Positions 32,691-41,354 of a stretch of 43,446 nucleotides of DNA are shown piece after piece. The notes below the pieces were generated by a model that was given only the letters and a program-made list of their open reading frames with translations, was not told where the DNA came from and did not search any database. Where the stretch lies: positions 1-43,446 of the forward strand of contig JARLGT010000029.1 of NCBI GenBank assembly GCA_031292615.1, in the 5' to 3' direction. This DNA is from Coriobacteriia bacterium. Lineage in GTDB: Bacteria; Actinomycetota; Coriobacteriia; Anaerosomatales; JAAXUF01. Positions within the stretch are counted from its first letter, which is position 1, and every line of letters starts with the position of its first letter. The translations under genes and the position numbers were made by a program.

Positions 32691-33512
32691 ATGCCAACAG
32701 CCTCTCAATTGCGCGTCGTCTTTCTCGGTTCCGGCTCGGCGGGTAATGCCGTTGCGGTCACGGACGGCGTGACGACGCTGTTGGTCGACTGCGGGTTCTC
32801 GGCAAGGGAGACGGTTCGCCGGCTGAAGCTTGCGGGACTGGCCGCCGAGGACGTCAGCACGATCCTGGTCACGCACGAGCACTCCGACCACATCCGTGGC
32901 GTCGACGTCTTCCAGCGCCGGCACGGGATGGCCACTGTCGCCTGCACGCTCGGGACGCGACGAGCCGCCGGCTTTGACGGGCTGGAGGGCGAGGCGGTCG
33001 CGCTGGTCCCCGGAGAGATCACCCGGTTCGGGACGCTGTCGGTGCTGCCGTTCCGCACGTCACACGACGCAGCGCAGCCGGTGGGCTACGTGATTGAGAC
33101 CGAGAGCGGTCAGCGGCTCGGGCTCGCGACCGACACCGGCGTGCTGACCCCGGAAGCCGCCGAGGCGCTAGCCGACGTCGACTTGCTGGGCTTGGAGAGC
33201 AACCACGATCTCGGGATGCTCGAGAACGGGCCGTACCCGTCCTACCTGAAGCGCCGCATCCGCTCCGAGCAGGGCCACCTCTCCAACCCCGACGCGTGCG
33301 ACGCGATCGAGCGGCTGGCAAGCAACCGGCTGCGCCACGTCTTCGCGCTACATCGCTCGAACACCAACAACAGCGCCACGATCGTGCGGCGCGAACTGGC
33401 TGCGCGTATGACGGCGATCGGGCTGCGCGTGCCGGTCGAAGTGGCGCCGCAAAACGACATACTGGACTCCGAGCCGCCGCAAGGCATCCTCTTTGGCAAA
33501 GAGGCCCGGTGA
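32691..33512 (+). CDS. Metallo-beta-lactamase-fold protein, YycJ/WalJ-like
   Basis: This 273-residue protein starts 'LRVVFLGSGSAGNAVAVTDG', the hallmark of YycJ/WalJ proteins. The metal-binding motif HxHxDH is 'THEHSDHIRGV' and a later Asp lies in 'GLATDTGVL'; 'LESNHD' supplies a further motif. YycJ-type proteins act as single-strand-specific 5'-to-3' exonucleases in DNA repair. The usual yycFGHI neighbours are not here. An ATG at 32691 fits the family N-terminus. The next gene starts six bases after the stop. Confidence 0.88.
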   Translation: MPTASQLRVVFLGSGSAGNAVAVTDGVTTLLVDCGFSARETVRRLKLAGLAAEDVSTILVTHEHSDHIRGVDVFQRRHGMATVACTLGTRRAAGFDGLEGEAVALVPGEITRFGTLSVLPFRTSHDAAQPVGYVIETESGQRLGLATDTGVLTPEAAEALADVDLLGLESNHDLGMLENGPYPSYLKRRIRSEQGHLSNPDACDAIERLASNRLRHVFALHRSNTNNSATIVRRELAARMTAIGLRVPVEVAPQNDILDSEPPQGILFGKEAR

Positions 33513-33518
33513 TGCGCG

Positions 33519-33944
33519 ATGACCATGCCAGATGAGCCCCGCCTGCGCGGGCATCACTTCGTCTGCCTGCAGTTCTTCCGCGGGGAGGGTTACTCGGCGA
33601 GTTTCGTCGAGAACCTGACGCGCGTGATCGAGCGCGCCGGCGAGACGTCAGCGCTGCTGGTCGAGGGCGCCGATGACGTATGCGCTGCATGCCCGGGGCT
33701 GGCCGCAGACGGCACGTGTGTCGACCCCAGCGCAGGCGAAGCCGAAGTACGGCGAATCGATCGGCTCGCGTTCAGCGTGCTGTGCGTGGAGCCGGGAGCC
33801 CGGTTGTCGCTCGCCGAAGCGCGCGAGCTGCTCTCGGCAGACGCGATCGCGGCGGGTCGCTGGCGCTCAGAGGCGTGCAGCGGCTGTGCCTGGGAGGCCG
33901 GCTGCGAGGCCGGCTGGGACGCGCTCCTCGGCGAGGCCGAGTAG
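33519..33944 (+). CDS. DUF1284 family cysteine-rich protein
   Basis: The 141-residue protein begins 'RLRGHHFVCLQFFRGEGYSASFVENL', the defining start of DUF1284 (landmark). Cysteine groups follow: 'CAACPGLAADGTC' near residue 55, and 'CSGCAWEAGC' near residue 120. The pattern suggests a bound metal or iron-sulfur cluster. Function is unknown. ATG codons at 33519 and 33525 are both possible; family similarity starts just after the second. It probably shares a transcript with the YycJ-like gene, only six bases away. Confidence 0.8.
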   Translation: MTMPDEPRLRGHHFVCLQFFRGEGYSASFVENLTRVIERAGETSALLVEGADDVCAACPGLAADGTCVDPSAGEAEVRRIDRLAFSVLCVEPGARLSLAEARELLSADAIAAGRWRSEACSGCAWEAGCEAGWDALLGEAE

Positions 33945-33946
33945 GG

Positions 33947-34873
33947 CTACTTCGCGGGCCGGGGCGTTAGTACGACCGGGCCGTACACGGTAGCTGGCGG
34001 GTACGCCGTCGCGAGGCGCAGAGGCTTGCCCGCGATCGTCCAGTCCGCGTTGAGCGCCGGCGGGTTGTGAAGCGCGACGGCGTACTCCTGATTCTTCGCC
34101 GAGTTGCGAAACACTGCCCAGGTCAGGTAGAGCGCCGGGCGTCCGCCGAGGTCGAACGCCGTGTGAGTCACGTACGCTTGGTCGGCGACGAAACTCAGGT
34201 CGCGGCCAACCGCGTCGATGGCATTGCCCCAGTTCACGAGCTCGCCGTTGGGGTCGATCAGCCACTCGCCACGCTTGCTCCCCTTACGCAGCCCAAACGA
34301 CGTTTCGCCCACGTCACCAGAGAGCAGCACCTGGTATGAAGCGGGCTCAGCCTTGAGGTCGGCCGCGAGCGACTTGGCTGAGGCGGATGGCTTTGCGACG
34401 TCGCGCACCGGGACGATCAGCGCGGTCGAGAAACCGGTCGAGGTCGAGAGGATGCTCGCTGCATCGGAGCCGAACACGATCGGCTGCGCGTGGTCGTTGG
34501 GAAGCTCGATCCAGAACTGGCCGTTGGCTGAGGCTGCCTTGGCAAGCTCGGCGATCTTCTTCTTGTCGGTGAGTTGGTGAAGGCCGGTCAGCTGTGTCGC
34601 AGCCGGAGGAAACCACGCGACGGTCACAGTGGTCTCGGCAACCTTGCGCGGGCGCCCCGCGAGCGAGGCAGCCATGTCTAAGGGAAGCGTCTGCTGACCG
34701 GCGGTCGACGAGGTGGCCACCGAGGAGCCTGCGCCACCCGTGCTCGCCGCGCCGCCCGTGCTGCTGCCGGTGGTCGGTGCCGAGCAGCCAGCCAGCGATG
34801 CCGCGATCGCGATTGCGACCAACGTTGTCAGAGCCAGGTGCGACACTCGGCGAGATGAGATGCGGTTGAGCAC
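33947..34873 (-). CDS. Lipoprotein of unknown function
   Basis: The 308-residue protein has a lipoprotein signal peptide with the lipobox LAGC ('IAASLAGCSAP'). A Ser/Thr/Gly-rich linker of about 35 residues follows, then a soluble domain with no motif I recognise. It contains 'VTVAWFPPAATQLTGLHQLTD', a pair of Trp residues and a final beta-rich part. The start is a GTG at 34873 with GGGAG five bases upstream. The frame upstream of it lacks protein-like composition. The gene converges with the DUF1284 gene, with two bases between the stops, and lies downstream of the btu genes by about 75 bases. I do not recognise the family. Confidence 0.75.
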   Translation of the reverse strand: MLNRISSRRVSHLALTTLVAIAIAASLAGCSAPTTGSSTGGAASTGGAGSSVATSSTAGQQTLPLDMAASLAGRPRKVAETTVTVAWFPPAATQLTGLHQLTDKKKIAELAKAASANGQFWIELPNDHAQPIVFGSDAASILSTSTGFSTALIVPVRDVAKPSASAKSLAADLKAEPASYQVLLSGDVGETSFGLRKGSKRGEWLIDPNGELVNWGNAIDAVGRDLSFVADQAYVTHTAFDLGGRPALYLTWAVFRNSAKNQEYAVALHNPPALNADWTIAGKPLRLATAYPPATVYGPVVLTPRPAK

Positions 34874-34949
34874 GGGCACTCCCTGGGTCTGCGCTTCACG
34901 GGTGGTTCGCTGAGTGCAGGGTAGTGGCTCGTGCGGACGCGCGCCAGCG

Positions 34950-36275
34950 TTACAGGCACTCGAGCCGGTGAAACGCGACATCGAGGTCGGTCGCAATCTG
35001 CGCGCCGCTGGCAACGGCGTTGTGCCACAGCGTAGCGGCTTCCCCGCCGGTGAAGTCCCGGCCGTCTACGCTACCGACGAGCACCAGCCGCCTACCGCTT
35101 TCGACGGCGGCGCGCAGGTTCGCGACGTTGCCGTGACCGAACGGCACCTCGGCGATCACGATGACGTCAGAACCGTCCGCGAGAGCTCGAACGCGGCTCT
35201 CCGCGTCGGCGTCCATCGGCGCGAACGGCGGCAGCTCGACGTGCTCGACGCGCAGCGCCTCGGCGACGAGTTGGTCGGCGTCGCCCGTGTTCAGCGCGCC
35301 CGCCGAGACGTGCCAGCCGCACAGCACGAGGCGCCGCATCAGCGAGGCGGCCACGCCCGAGCCGCCGACAACAAGCACTCGCCCACGCGGCTCGCCGGCG
35401 ACGGACTCCTCGCGCAGCACCGGAGTGACGCTCACGGCGCCGGTGACGACGTCGGTTCCAACCACGGCTCGCACGCCGAACACGTCGCGCAACATCGCGG
35501 TGGTGATGACCTCGGCCGGCGACCCGACCGGGCCGAGACGGCCGTCGGCGACCACGGCGACTCGGTCGGCGTAGCGCGCCGCGAGATCGAGGTCGTGGAA
35601 GACGGCGAGCACGGCCATGCCCTCATCGGCGAGCGAACGCGTCAGGTCGAGGATCTGCATGCTGTGGTTCAGGTCCAGGTGGCTTACGGGCTCGTCGAGC
35701 AGAAGGACCGAGGGCTCCTGCGCGAGAGCTTGCGCGAGTGCAAGCCTCTGCAGATCGCCGCCGGAAAGAGCGTCCGTGGGCTTCTCGGCGAGGCGAAGCG
35801 TGTCGGTCAGGCGCATCACGCGTTCGACGATCGCGTCGTCCACGTCGCTGGGAGCAGCAAAACGCGTGAGGTGCGGGTGGCGCCCCATCGCGACGAACTC
35901 GCGGGCCGGGACCGAGAACGCGGCCGTGACCTGCTGCGGCACCACGCCGACGAGTCGCGCGCGCTCGATGGGCTGCATGCTGCGAGCATCGCGACCGGAG
36001 AGCAGCAGGGAGCCGCCGAGCAGCTCGGCGTCGCCGGTGACCGCCCGTAGCAGCGTGGACTTGCCCGCGCCGTTGGGGCCGACGAGTCCGACGACCTCGC
36101 CCGCCTCGACTGCAAGCGTCGCTGCGCACACGACGCGCTCGTGGGCGTAACCCACGTCTGCGCCGACGTACGCGATTGCGGCCGGGTCGGCGACGTGCGC
36201 CGCCGCGCTTCCCGGCGCTGCCGGAGCCGCCACACCCGCTGCCGGGTGCTCGCCGTCTGCGCGCTGCAAGCTCAC
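34950..36275 (-). CDS. btuD: Cobalamin ABC transporter ATP-binding protein with extra C-terminal domain
   Basis: The protein has 441 residues. The ATPase domain (about 35-275) has Walker A 'GPNGAGKSTLLRAV', signature 'LSGGDLQRL', Walker B 'VLLLDEPVSHLD' and switch histidine 'AVFHDLDLA', as in BtuD/FhuC/HmuV. After a linker, residues about 290-441 form a second domain starting 'RVLVVGGSGVAASLMRRL'. It continues with 'GWHVSAGALNTGDAD' and 'VIVIAEVPFGHGN', and looks like a Rossmann-type fold. Ordinary BtuD proteins stop near residue 255. The GTG start overlaps the permease stop by four bases, with GGGAGG upstream. The riboswitch and the preceding genes indicate cobalamin as the substrate. The role of the extra domain is unknown. 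Confidence 0.88.
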   Translation of the reverse strand: MSLQRADGEHPAAGVAAPAAPGSAAAHVADPAAIAYVGADVGYAHERVVCAATLAVEAGEVVGLVGPNGAGKSTLLRAVTGDAELLGGSLLLSGRDARSMQPIERARLVGVVPQQVTAAFSVPAREFVAMGRHPHLTRFAAPSDVDDAIVERVMRLTDTLRLAEKPTDALSGGDLQRLALAQALAQEPSVLLLDEPVSHLDLNHSMQILDLTRSLADEGMAVLAVFHDLDLAARYADRVAVVADGRLGPVGSPAEVITTAMLRDVFGVRAVVGTDVVTGAVSVTPVLREESVAGEPRGRVLVVGGSGVAASLMRRLVLCGWHVSAGALNTGDADQLVAEALRVEHVELPPFAPMDADAESRVRALADGSDVIVIAEVPFGHGNVANLRAAVESGRRLVLVGSVDGRDFTGGEAATLWHNAVASGAQIATDLDVAFHRLECL

Positions 36276-37294
36276 GCGCGCCTCCCACGAATCAGCAGCC
36301 AGATGAAGAACGGCCCGCCGAGCACCGCGGTGACGATCCCCACGGGGATTTCGACCGGCGCCAGAATGGTCCGCGCGACAAGGTCGGCGAGGACCAACAC
36401 GATTGCGCCGGCGAGGAGCGACGCTGGCAGCAGCCGTCGGTGATCGGGGCCGAGCACGAGTCGAACCATGTGCGGCGTCATCAACCCGACGAAGCCGATG
36501 AGTCCAGAGACTGCCACTGCCGCCGCCGTGAGGAGCGAGGCCGTCGCCAGTATCACAAGCTTGAAGCGCTCGACGGACAGGCCGAGGTGCCCCGCGCGCT
36601 CGTCGCCCAACAGCATGAGGTTGAGCTCTCGGGTCGAGAGCAGTGGCACGATGATGCCGATCACGAACATCGGCGCGATCATCCAGATGTACTCCCACGA
36701 TGCCGCGCCGAGGCCTCCCATCATCCAGTAGACGATGGCGGCCATCTGCTGGTGTGCGAAGACCATCACGAACGAGGTGATCGCCGCCAACGTGTAGGAG
36801 AGCGCTACGCCCGCAAGCAGCAGCGACGTCGCCTCGAGTCGCCCGCCGAGCGACGCCAGCCTCACCACCAGCATCATCGTGAGCAGCGCGCCAGCGAATG
36901 CCGCGAGCGGCACGACACCGAAACGCATCGCGGTCGCGCCGGCGGTCGCGGTCAGCGCAATCATCGCGCCGAGCCCCGCTCCGCTCGAGACCCCGAGGAT
37001 GTAGGGGTCGGCGAGCGGGTTGCGGAACAGCGCCTGGTACAGCGTGCCCGCTCCCGCGAGCGACGCGCCCACGAGCGCGGCGAGAAGCACTCGCGGCAGG
37101 CGCACCTGCACGATCAACGTGTCGGCCAGCCCTCCGCCACCGCCGTGCAGCGCGCGGCCCAGCGCGGCGAGCGCATCGGCTGGCGGGACGTACACCGCGC
37201 CCCACGCCACGCCGGCCACCATCGCAGCCATCAGCCCGACGACCAGCGAGGCCATCACGGCAGAGGGGGGAAGGTGTCGGCGGGCGGGCGTCAT
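36272..37294 (-). CDS. btuC: Cobalamin ABC transporter permease BtuC
   Basis: This 340-residue permease of the FecCD/BtuC family has about ten hydrophobic helices. Landmarks are 'RLPRVLLAALVGASLAGAG', 'YQALFRNPLADPYILGVSSGAG' (partial), 'LLAGVALSYTLAAITSF', 'LLGDERAGHLGLSVERF' (ATPase contact) and 'GLIGFVGLMTPHMVRLVLGPDHR'. It carries vitamin B12 or a cobinamide across the membrane. It starts six bases after the btuF stop. The family also includes iron-siderophore and haem permeases, so the substrate assignment rests mainly on the riboswitch. Confidence 0.92.
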   Translation of the reverse strand: MTPARRHLPPSAVMASLVVGLMAAMVAGVAWGAVYVPPADALAALGRALHGGGGGLADTLIVQVRLPRVLLAALVGASLAGAGTLYQALFRNPLADPYILGVSSGAGLGAMIALTATAGATAMRFGVVPLAAFAGALLTMMLVVRLASLGGRLEATSLLLAGVALSYTLAAITSFVMVFAHQQMAAIVYWMMGGLGAASWEYIWMIAPMFVIGIIVPLLSTRELNLMLLGDERAGHLGLSVERFKLVILATASLLTAAAVAVSGLIGFVGLMTPHMVRLVLGPDHRRLLPASLLAGAIVLVLADLVARTILAPVEIPVGIVTAVLGGPFFIWLLIRGRRA

Positions 37295-37300
37295 CCGTCG

Positions 37301-38257
37301 CTAGTGAAGCTGGATACCGGGGTGCAGTGCCAGCGCGATCGCCTTGAGGCCCTCCACGATGCGCGGACCACCACGCGACACGATGCTGTCGTCGAGAATC
37401 ACCACTCGGTTGTTCTTGATCGCTGAGATCGCCGAGTAGCCCGGGCGCCTCTCGATTGACGAAGGGTCGCTCGAGGAGCCCTTTGTCGCGAGGTAGACGC
37501 TGGGGTTGGCCTTGATGAGTTGCTCGGAGGAGAAGCTGACGTAGCCCGGCTGCGTGACCACGTTCGTGCCACCGGCAAGCGTAATCAGCTCGTCCATCAG
37601 CGTGCCTTGGCCCGCCGTGAAGAGCGGGTTTTGGCCGATCTCGATGAAGGTGGAGACGGTGGGGCTGGCAGCAACGGCCGCTTCGATGCTCTGAATGTCG
37701 GCCTTCATGCCGTCGAGCAGCGTGGACGCCTTGTCGGAGGAGCCGGTCACCTTGCCGACTCGCTCGATGTCGGCATAGACGCCGGGCAGCGACTGGGGAT
37801 CGAGCACGACGACGGTCGCGCCGAGCGCCTCGAGCTTCTTGACGACGTCGGCCTGCACGCCGCTCGTCGCCAAGATAAGGTCGGGCTTGGCAGCCGCGAC
37901 GGCCTCGATGTTGGGGCCGGCGAAGTCGCCAACCTTGGTGATCGAGGCGACCTGGCTGGGATAGTCGTCGTAGCTCGTCACGCCCACGACCTCACTGCCG
38001 AGACCCAGCGCGAACAGTATCTCTGTGTTGGCCGGTGCGAGCGAGACGATGCGCTTCGGCTCGGCCTTGACGGTGATGCTACGGCTCGCGTCGTCGGTGA
38101 TCGTCACGGGGAAGCCCGCGGCGTTGGCGGAAGTGGCTGCGGGCGTCGCGCTGCTCGAACCAGAGTTGCTGGCGCAACCTGTCAGGGCAATGGCGGCCAG
38201 TGCGGCGAAGATCGTCGCGATCAGTAGGGCCCGTGCGGTTCTGGTAGTGCGGGTCAT
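37301..38257 (-). CDS. btuF: Cobalamin-binding lipoprotein BtuF
   Basis: The 318-residue protein has a lipoprotein signal (ALTGC, near Cys28) and a short Ser/Ala linker. A type III (helical-backbone) binding domain follows: 'ITDDASRSITVKAEPKRIVSLAPANTEILFALGLG' (landmark only in part), 'YDDYPSQVASITKVGDF' and 'IEAVAAAKPDLILA'. These are typical of BtuF. It captures cobalamin outside the cell and docks on BtuC. The ATG has AAGGAGG five bases upstream. It is the first gene after the cobalamin riboswitch and its terminator hairpin. Confidence 0.92.
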   Translation of the reverse strand: MTRTTRTARALLIATIFAALAAIALTGCASNSGSSSATPAATSANAAGFPVTITDDASRSITVKAEPKRIVSLAPANTEILFALGLGSEVVGVTSYDDYPSQVASITKVGDFAGPNIEAVAAAKPDLILATSGVQADVVKKLEALGATVVVLDPQSLPGVYADIERVGKVTGSSDKASTLLDGMKADIQSIEAAVAASPTVSTFIEIGQNPLFTAGQGTLMDELITLAGGTNVVTQPGYVSFSSEQLIKANPSVYLATKGSSSDPSSIERRPGYSAISAIKNNRVVILDDSIVSRGGPRIVEGLKAIALALHPGIQLH

Positions 38258-38309
38258 GCGTCCTCCTTGTTGTCGGTACTACGCGGATTGACGCGTCCCG
38301 CCCAACGAC

Positions 38310-38353
38310 AAAACCCGCCGCACGGCTTGAGAGTTCAAGCCAGGCGAGCGGGT
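38310..38353 (-). terminator. Riboswitch-controlled terminator before btuF
   Basis: On the minus strand ACCCGC pairs with GCGGGT at the base and GGCTTGA with TCAAGCC at the top (loop ACTC), followed directly by TTTTG. This is a standard intrinsic terminator in the btuF leader, between the riboswitch and the ribosome binding site. Bound cobalamin would be expected to favour it. Confidence 0.75.
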
Positions 38354-38439
38354 CTTCGTGTAGGTGCGGAGCGGTTCGGGGAGTCGTGCCAGGACGGCAC
38401 TCACCCGCGAGCCGGCCTCATTTCCTCGAAGGCCGCGTC

Positions 38440-38590
38440 GCGCATCACTCGGCAGGTCTCCTGACTTGCCCGGGCAAGATCGCACAGGCTTCACAGTGGC
38501 GGGTACCGTCCCGGATTTTCACCGGGTTCCCTATTCTCCCGCCAGCCGAGGAGGCTGCCGGGCACCGAGCGACGCCTATTCGGTTATGAA
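38440..38590 (-). ncRNA. Cobalamin riboswitch
   Basis: Read on the minus strand, the leader shows the conserved cobalamin riboswitch elements in order. They include a GGTGCC segment near 38565, GGGAA followed by GGTGAAAATCC near 38520-38535, and the B12 box, CCCGCCACTGT, near 38495-38505. A GCCAGGAGACCTGCC-like 3' helix (reads AGTCAGGAGACCTGCC here) closes it near 38450-38465. It lies about 190 bases upstream of btuF and controls the btuFCD genes, shutting them off when cobalamin is plentiful. End coordinates are approximate. Confidence 0.93.
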
Positions 38591-38691
38591 TCGTTGCGAG
38601 TCTAGCCCAGCATCCCCAGACGCGCTAGCCGCGCTGGTCACGCCGTCGAGACCCGCGCACGGGGGCTGTGCATCACCTGGAGAGAGATTGC

Positions 38692-39264
38692 CTAGAAGAG
38701 ACTGCCTATCGCATCTCGCATGGTACCTGCGCCGTGCTCGGCCAGGAAGTCGTTGACCGTCATGTAGATGGCCGGGTCGAGCGGGCTTCCCAGCAACTCC
38801 AGCGCTTCGAGGATCGCGTCAAGCAGGATCCCGTGGTCGACGAGCAGTGGTAGCAGTGACTCGTCGACTCGCGTCCCTCCCGCCGAGCAAAGCCGGCGAC
38901 GACCCTGTGGCGTGTGAACGACGATGCCCTCGCAGTCGCGCACTTCGCCGAGGAACTCGATGCCGAAGACTCCCTGCGAGCTGTCGAACAAGCGCCGATA
39001 CGACCGCCCAGTGAACTCGTAGCCGCCCGCGCGCTGCAGCATCTCGAGGCTCTCACCCGTGCGGAATGGTTTCACCGGCAGCTCGTTGAGCAGCTCTCGG
39101 AGGTTGGCGATCTCGATGAGCTCGCGATCCGTCAGCCCGTCGCGCAGGAGCGTGAGCGCAACAGTGGCCTCGGCGTCGGAGTTCGCCGAAAGAAGAGAGG
39201 AGACCAGCTCGAAGTCGACGTTTGCCGCGGCGAGGGTCTGCATGACACGCCGTGTCGTGGCCAC
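38692..39264 (-). CDS. Protein of unknown function, 190 residues
   Basis: The protein is soluble and mostly helical in look: 'VDFELVSSLLSANSDAEATVAL', then 'LTDRELIEIANLRELLNELP' in the first third (landmarks). A middle part has 'YEFTGRSYRRLFDSSQGVFG' and beta-like 'GIVVHTPQGRRRL'. The end has 'DAILEALELLGSPLDPAIYM'. I recognise no family, catalytic motif or membrane helix. The start is a GTG at 39264 with GGGAAGGGAA six bases upstream. The frame is open further upstream but that part has no protein-like composition. It lies upstream of the cobalamin riboswitch on the same strand, with the next gene upstream about 150 bases away. Confidence 0.68.
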   Translation of the reverse strand: MATTRRVMQTLAAANVDFELVSSLLSANSDAEATVALTLLRDGLTDRELIEIANLRELLNELPVKPFRTGESLEMLQRAGGYEFTGRSYRRLFDSSQGVFGIEFLGEVRDCEGIVVHTPQGRRRLCSAGGTRVDESLLPLLVDHGILLDAILEALELLGSPLDPAIYMTVNDFLAEHGAGTMRDAIGSLF

Positions 39265-39412
39265 TTGCGCTTCCCTTCCCGTAAGCACCGGCCGGCCCAG
39301 GGCGCGACACCAGTGGTTGGCACCCCTTCCCGGATGCCACCTCTTATGTCGGCAGTTGGACACACAAACTTGGTGACCGAACTCACACGGCCAACGAGCG
39401 TGCGGCTCCGGG

Positions 39413-40114
39413 CTACTGGGCGGGCAGCTCGGCGGTCGCGGCTGGGGTGACGGCCGGGCGCACGGTCGACGCCGCAAGCCACGAGAGCACCAGCATCACG
39501 CCAAAGATCGCGACCACCATCCCGAAGAACGGCGCTTTGATGTCCCATCCCGAGTTCAGTACGGGGCTGTCGGGATGCATCGCGCGCTTGACCGGGTCGA
39601 GGAAGAGGTCCGACATCAGCACGATCATCGCGGCGGTGAACACGACGTCTGCTACGGCCTTGTAGAGGCGATTCTCGAGTACGAGCCAGTCGAGCAAGAG
39701 CAGGACGGCAACGCCAAATAGCAGCAGAATCTGAGCGCGGAGGCGCGGATCGGCGCCGATGATGACGAGTTCGGAGGTCTTCGACCCAGAGAAGTCCCAG
39801 GTGGATGAGGCCGCGATGAAGCCGAGCACGCTGTTGACGAGCCAAAGCGGCGCCGCCACGGCGCGAAAGCCCACCTCCCAAGCGTACAGACGCTCGTTGC
39901 GCGTGAAGACGTAGACGAGCCCGAAGACACCCATGAGCGTGAAGATCATCAGGTTTACCCAGGTCGAGCCTCCGTGAAGCAGGGGCAGCTTGACCTTGTT
40001 GCCGAGCCCGACGACGGGCGGAATCGACATCACGAGCACGCCGACAACCACCACCAGGACCGCGACGACTGCAGCTCCCAATGCGAGCGATCTTCTCGAA
40101 AGTGACGAATACAT
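39413..40114 (-). CDS. Multi-pass membrane protein of unknown function
   Basis: This 233-residue protein has about six hydrophobic helices, at roughly 10-32, 53-73, 85-103, 128-150, 155-175 and 195-215. Between helices three and four is a loop with 'STWDFSGSKTSEL'; another loop has 'LDPVKRAMHPDSPVLNSGWD'. No conserved motif of a known family is recognised. The C-terminus is Ala/Thr/Pro-rich. ATG 40114 is the start, with GGGAG seven bases upstream; a TTG directly before it is less likely. The neighbours on the same strand give no functional hint. Confidence 0.75.
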   Translation of the reverse strand: MYSSLSRRSLALGAAVVAVLVVVVGVLVMSIPPVVGLGNKVKLPLLHGGSTWVNLMIFTLMGVFGLVYVFTRNERLYAWEVGFRAVAAPLWLVNSVLGFIAASSTWDFSGSKTSELVIIGADPRLRAQILLLFGVAVLLLLDWLVLENRLYKAVADVVFTAAMIVLMSDLFLDPVKRAMHPDSPVLNSGWDIKAPFFGMVVAIFGVMLVLSWLAASTVRPAVTPAATAELPAQ

Positions 40115-40232
40115 CAAGCGTCTCCCGGATGGTGCTCGATTGTTGGGCGCGACTCAGCCGCGCTCACGCAGGTAGTCTAGCAGCCTGAAACGTGCCAACC
40201 CCGGCCCGCGCTGCAGGCGAAGCCCTCGGGGC

Positions 40233-41180
40233 CTAGGCCGCCTCTCCGGCCGCCGATGCCTCGATTGCGACGAGTGCCGCCGGCGCGACCGATGGGGCCG
40301 GAAGTGCATCGCCTGCAGTTCGCATGCCCGCGAGCGTGACTCCGGCGACGGTTACGGCACCGCCGAGCACGGTGAGCAACTGAGGCGCCTCGCCCAGCCA
40401 GACCCAAGCGACGAGGACGCCGACAACCGGCACGAGGTACAGGAAGCGCGCAGCTACGCCTGGCGGCATCGCGGAAACCGTGCGTGACCACAACGCGTAC
40501 GCGACGCCGCCAGGAAGCGCCGCGAGGAATACGAGGGTGGCGATCTGTGCGGGAGTCGCGGTGACGACCGAGTGGACTGCACCCGGCGCGAAGACGAGGA
40601 ACGGCAGCGATCCGGCGACCATGGCGTAGGTGGTGACCTCCATCGGCGAGTAGCGCGCGAAGAGCGGCTTGCTGACGATCGTATAGAGCGCGAAGGACAG
40701 GGCCGCCACAGCGATCAAAGCCATCCCCTCCCCGCTCCCGCTGAAGCTGCCTTTGGCGGCGCCCATGATGGCCAAGCCGGCCATGCACGCGACGAGCCCG
40801 ATCCAGGTGTACCGACTGCTGCTCTCTCGACCGACCGCGACGGCAATCAGCGTTGTGAACACAGGATTGAGATTGACCAGGAAGCCAGCCATCGACGCCG
40901 AGACAGCCTGCTGACCGAAGACGAGCAGCAACTGGTAGACCCCGAACCCGAGCAGCCCAGCGAGTATCAGAGTGGGCAGATCGCGGCGCTCGGGCAGGCG
41001 CATCCCTGTCATGCGGCCGTAGATGACAAAGCCCAGCGAGGTCAGGCCCCATCGCAGAAACAGGAGGTTCCCGGGCGAGAAGTGCTGGAGGGCCGCTACC
41101 ATCCCGGCGAACGACGTGCTCCAGATCAGCACCGTCGTCAACGCGGCAGCGATGGTGGCCGTTCCGTAGCGCTTGAGCAT
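40233..41180 (-). CDS. EamA-family (DMT) exporter with ten helices
   Basis: This 315-residue inner-membrane protein has two EamA repeats of five helices each. The first begins 'LTTVLIWSTSFAGMVAAL' with 'LLFLRWGLTSLGF'. The second begins 'GMALIAVAALSFALYTIVSKPLF' (landmark) and contains 'PGGVAYALWSRTVSAMPPGVAARFLYLVPVVGVLVAW' in its later part. DMT exporters of this type often move amino acids or metabolites out of the cell. It is divergent from an Lrp/AsnC regulator, with 174 bases between the starts. The regulator probably controls it in response to an amino acid. The ATG at 41180 has GGAAGG upstream. Confidence 0.9.
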   Translation of the reverse strand: MLKRYGTATIAAALTTVLIWSTSFAGMVAALQHFSPGNLLFLRWGLTSLGFVIYGRMTGMRLPERRDLPTLILAGLLGFGVYQLLLVFGQQAVSASMAGFLVNLNPVFTTLIAVAVGRESSSRYTWIGLVACMAGLAIMGAAKGSFSGSGEGMALIAVAALSFALYTIVSKPLFARYSPMEVTTYAMVAGSLPFLVFAPGAVHSVVTATPAQIATLVFLAALPGGVAYALWSRTVSAMPPGVAARFLYLVPVVGVLVAWVWLGEAPQLLTVLGGAVTVAGVTLAGMRTAGDALPAPSVAPAALVAIEASAAGEAA

Positions 41181-41354
41181 GAGCGTGTGAGCCTTCCGCA
41201 GACCTAGTATCCGTGAGCGGGAGACACCCGCGTGAGCCAAGGGCGAAGTCTAGAGGGTTGCTCCGTGGGATTACATGCGCAAACGAAGGCTTCAAGGTAC
41301 TATCTACTTCGCTTCCACTGAGTTTGCCTACAACGACTTGCGAAAGGTATGCAG

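Noticed and set aside
36276-37205. An open frame continuing upstream of the BtuD-like start, giving a 751-residue protein
   Set aside because: The upstream part is Arg/Ala-rich and overlaps the well-conserved btuC gene in another frame; GTG 36275 with GGGAGG is a good start.
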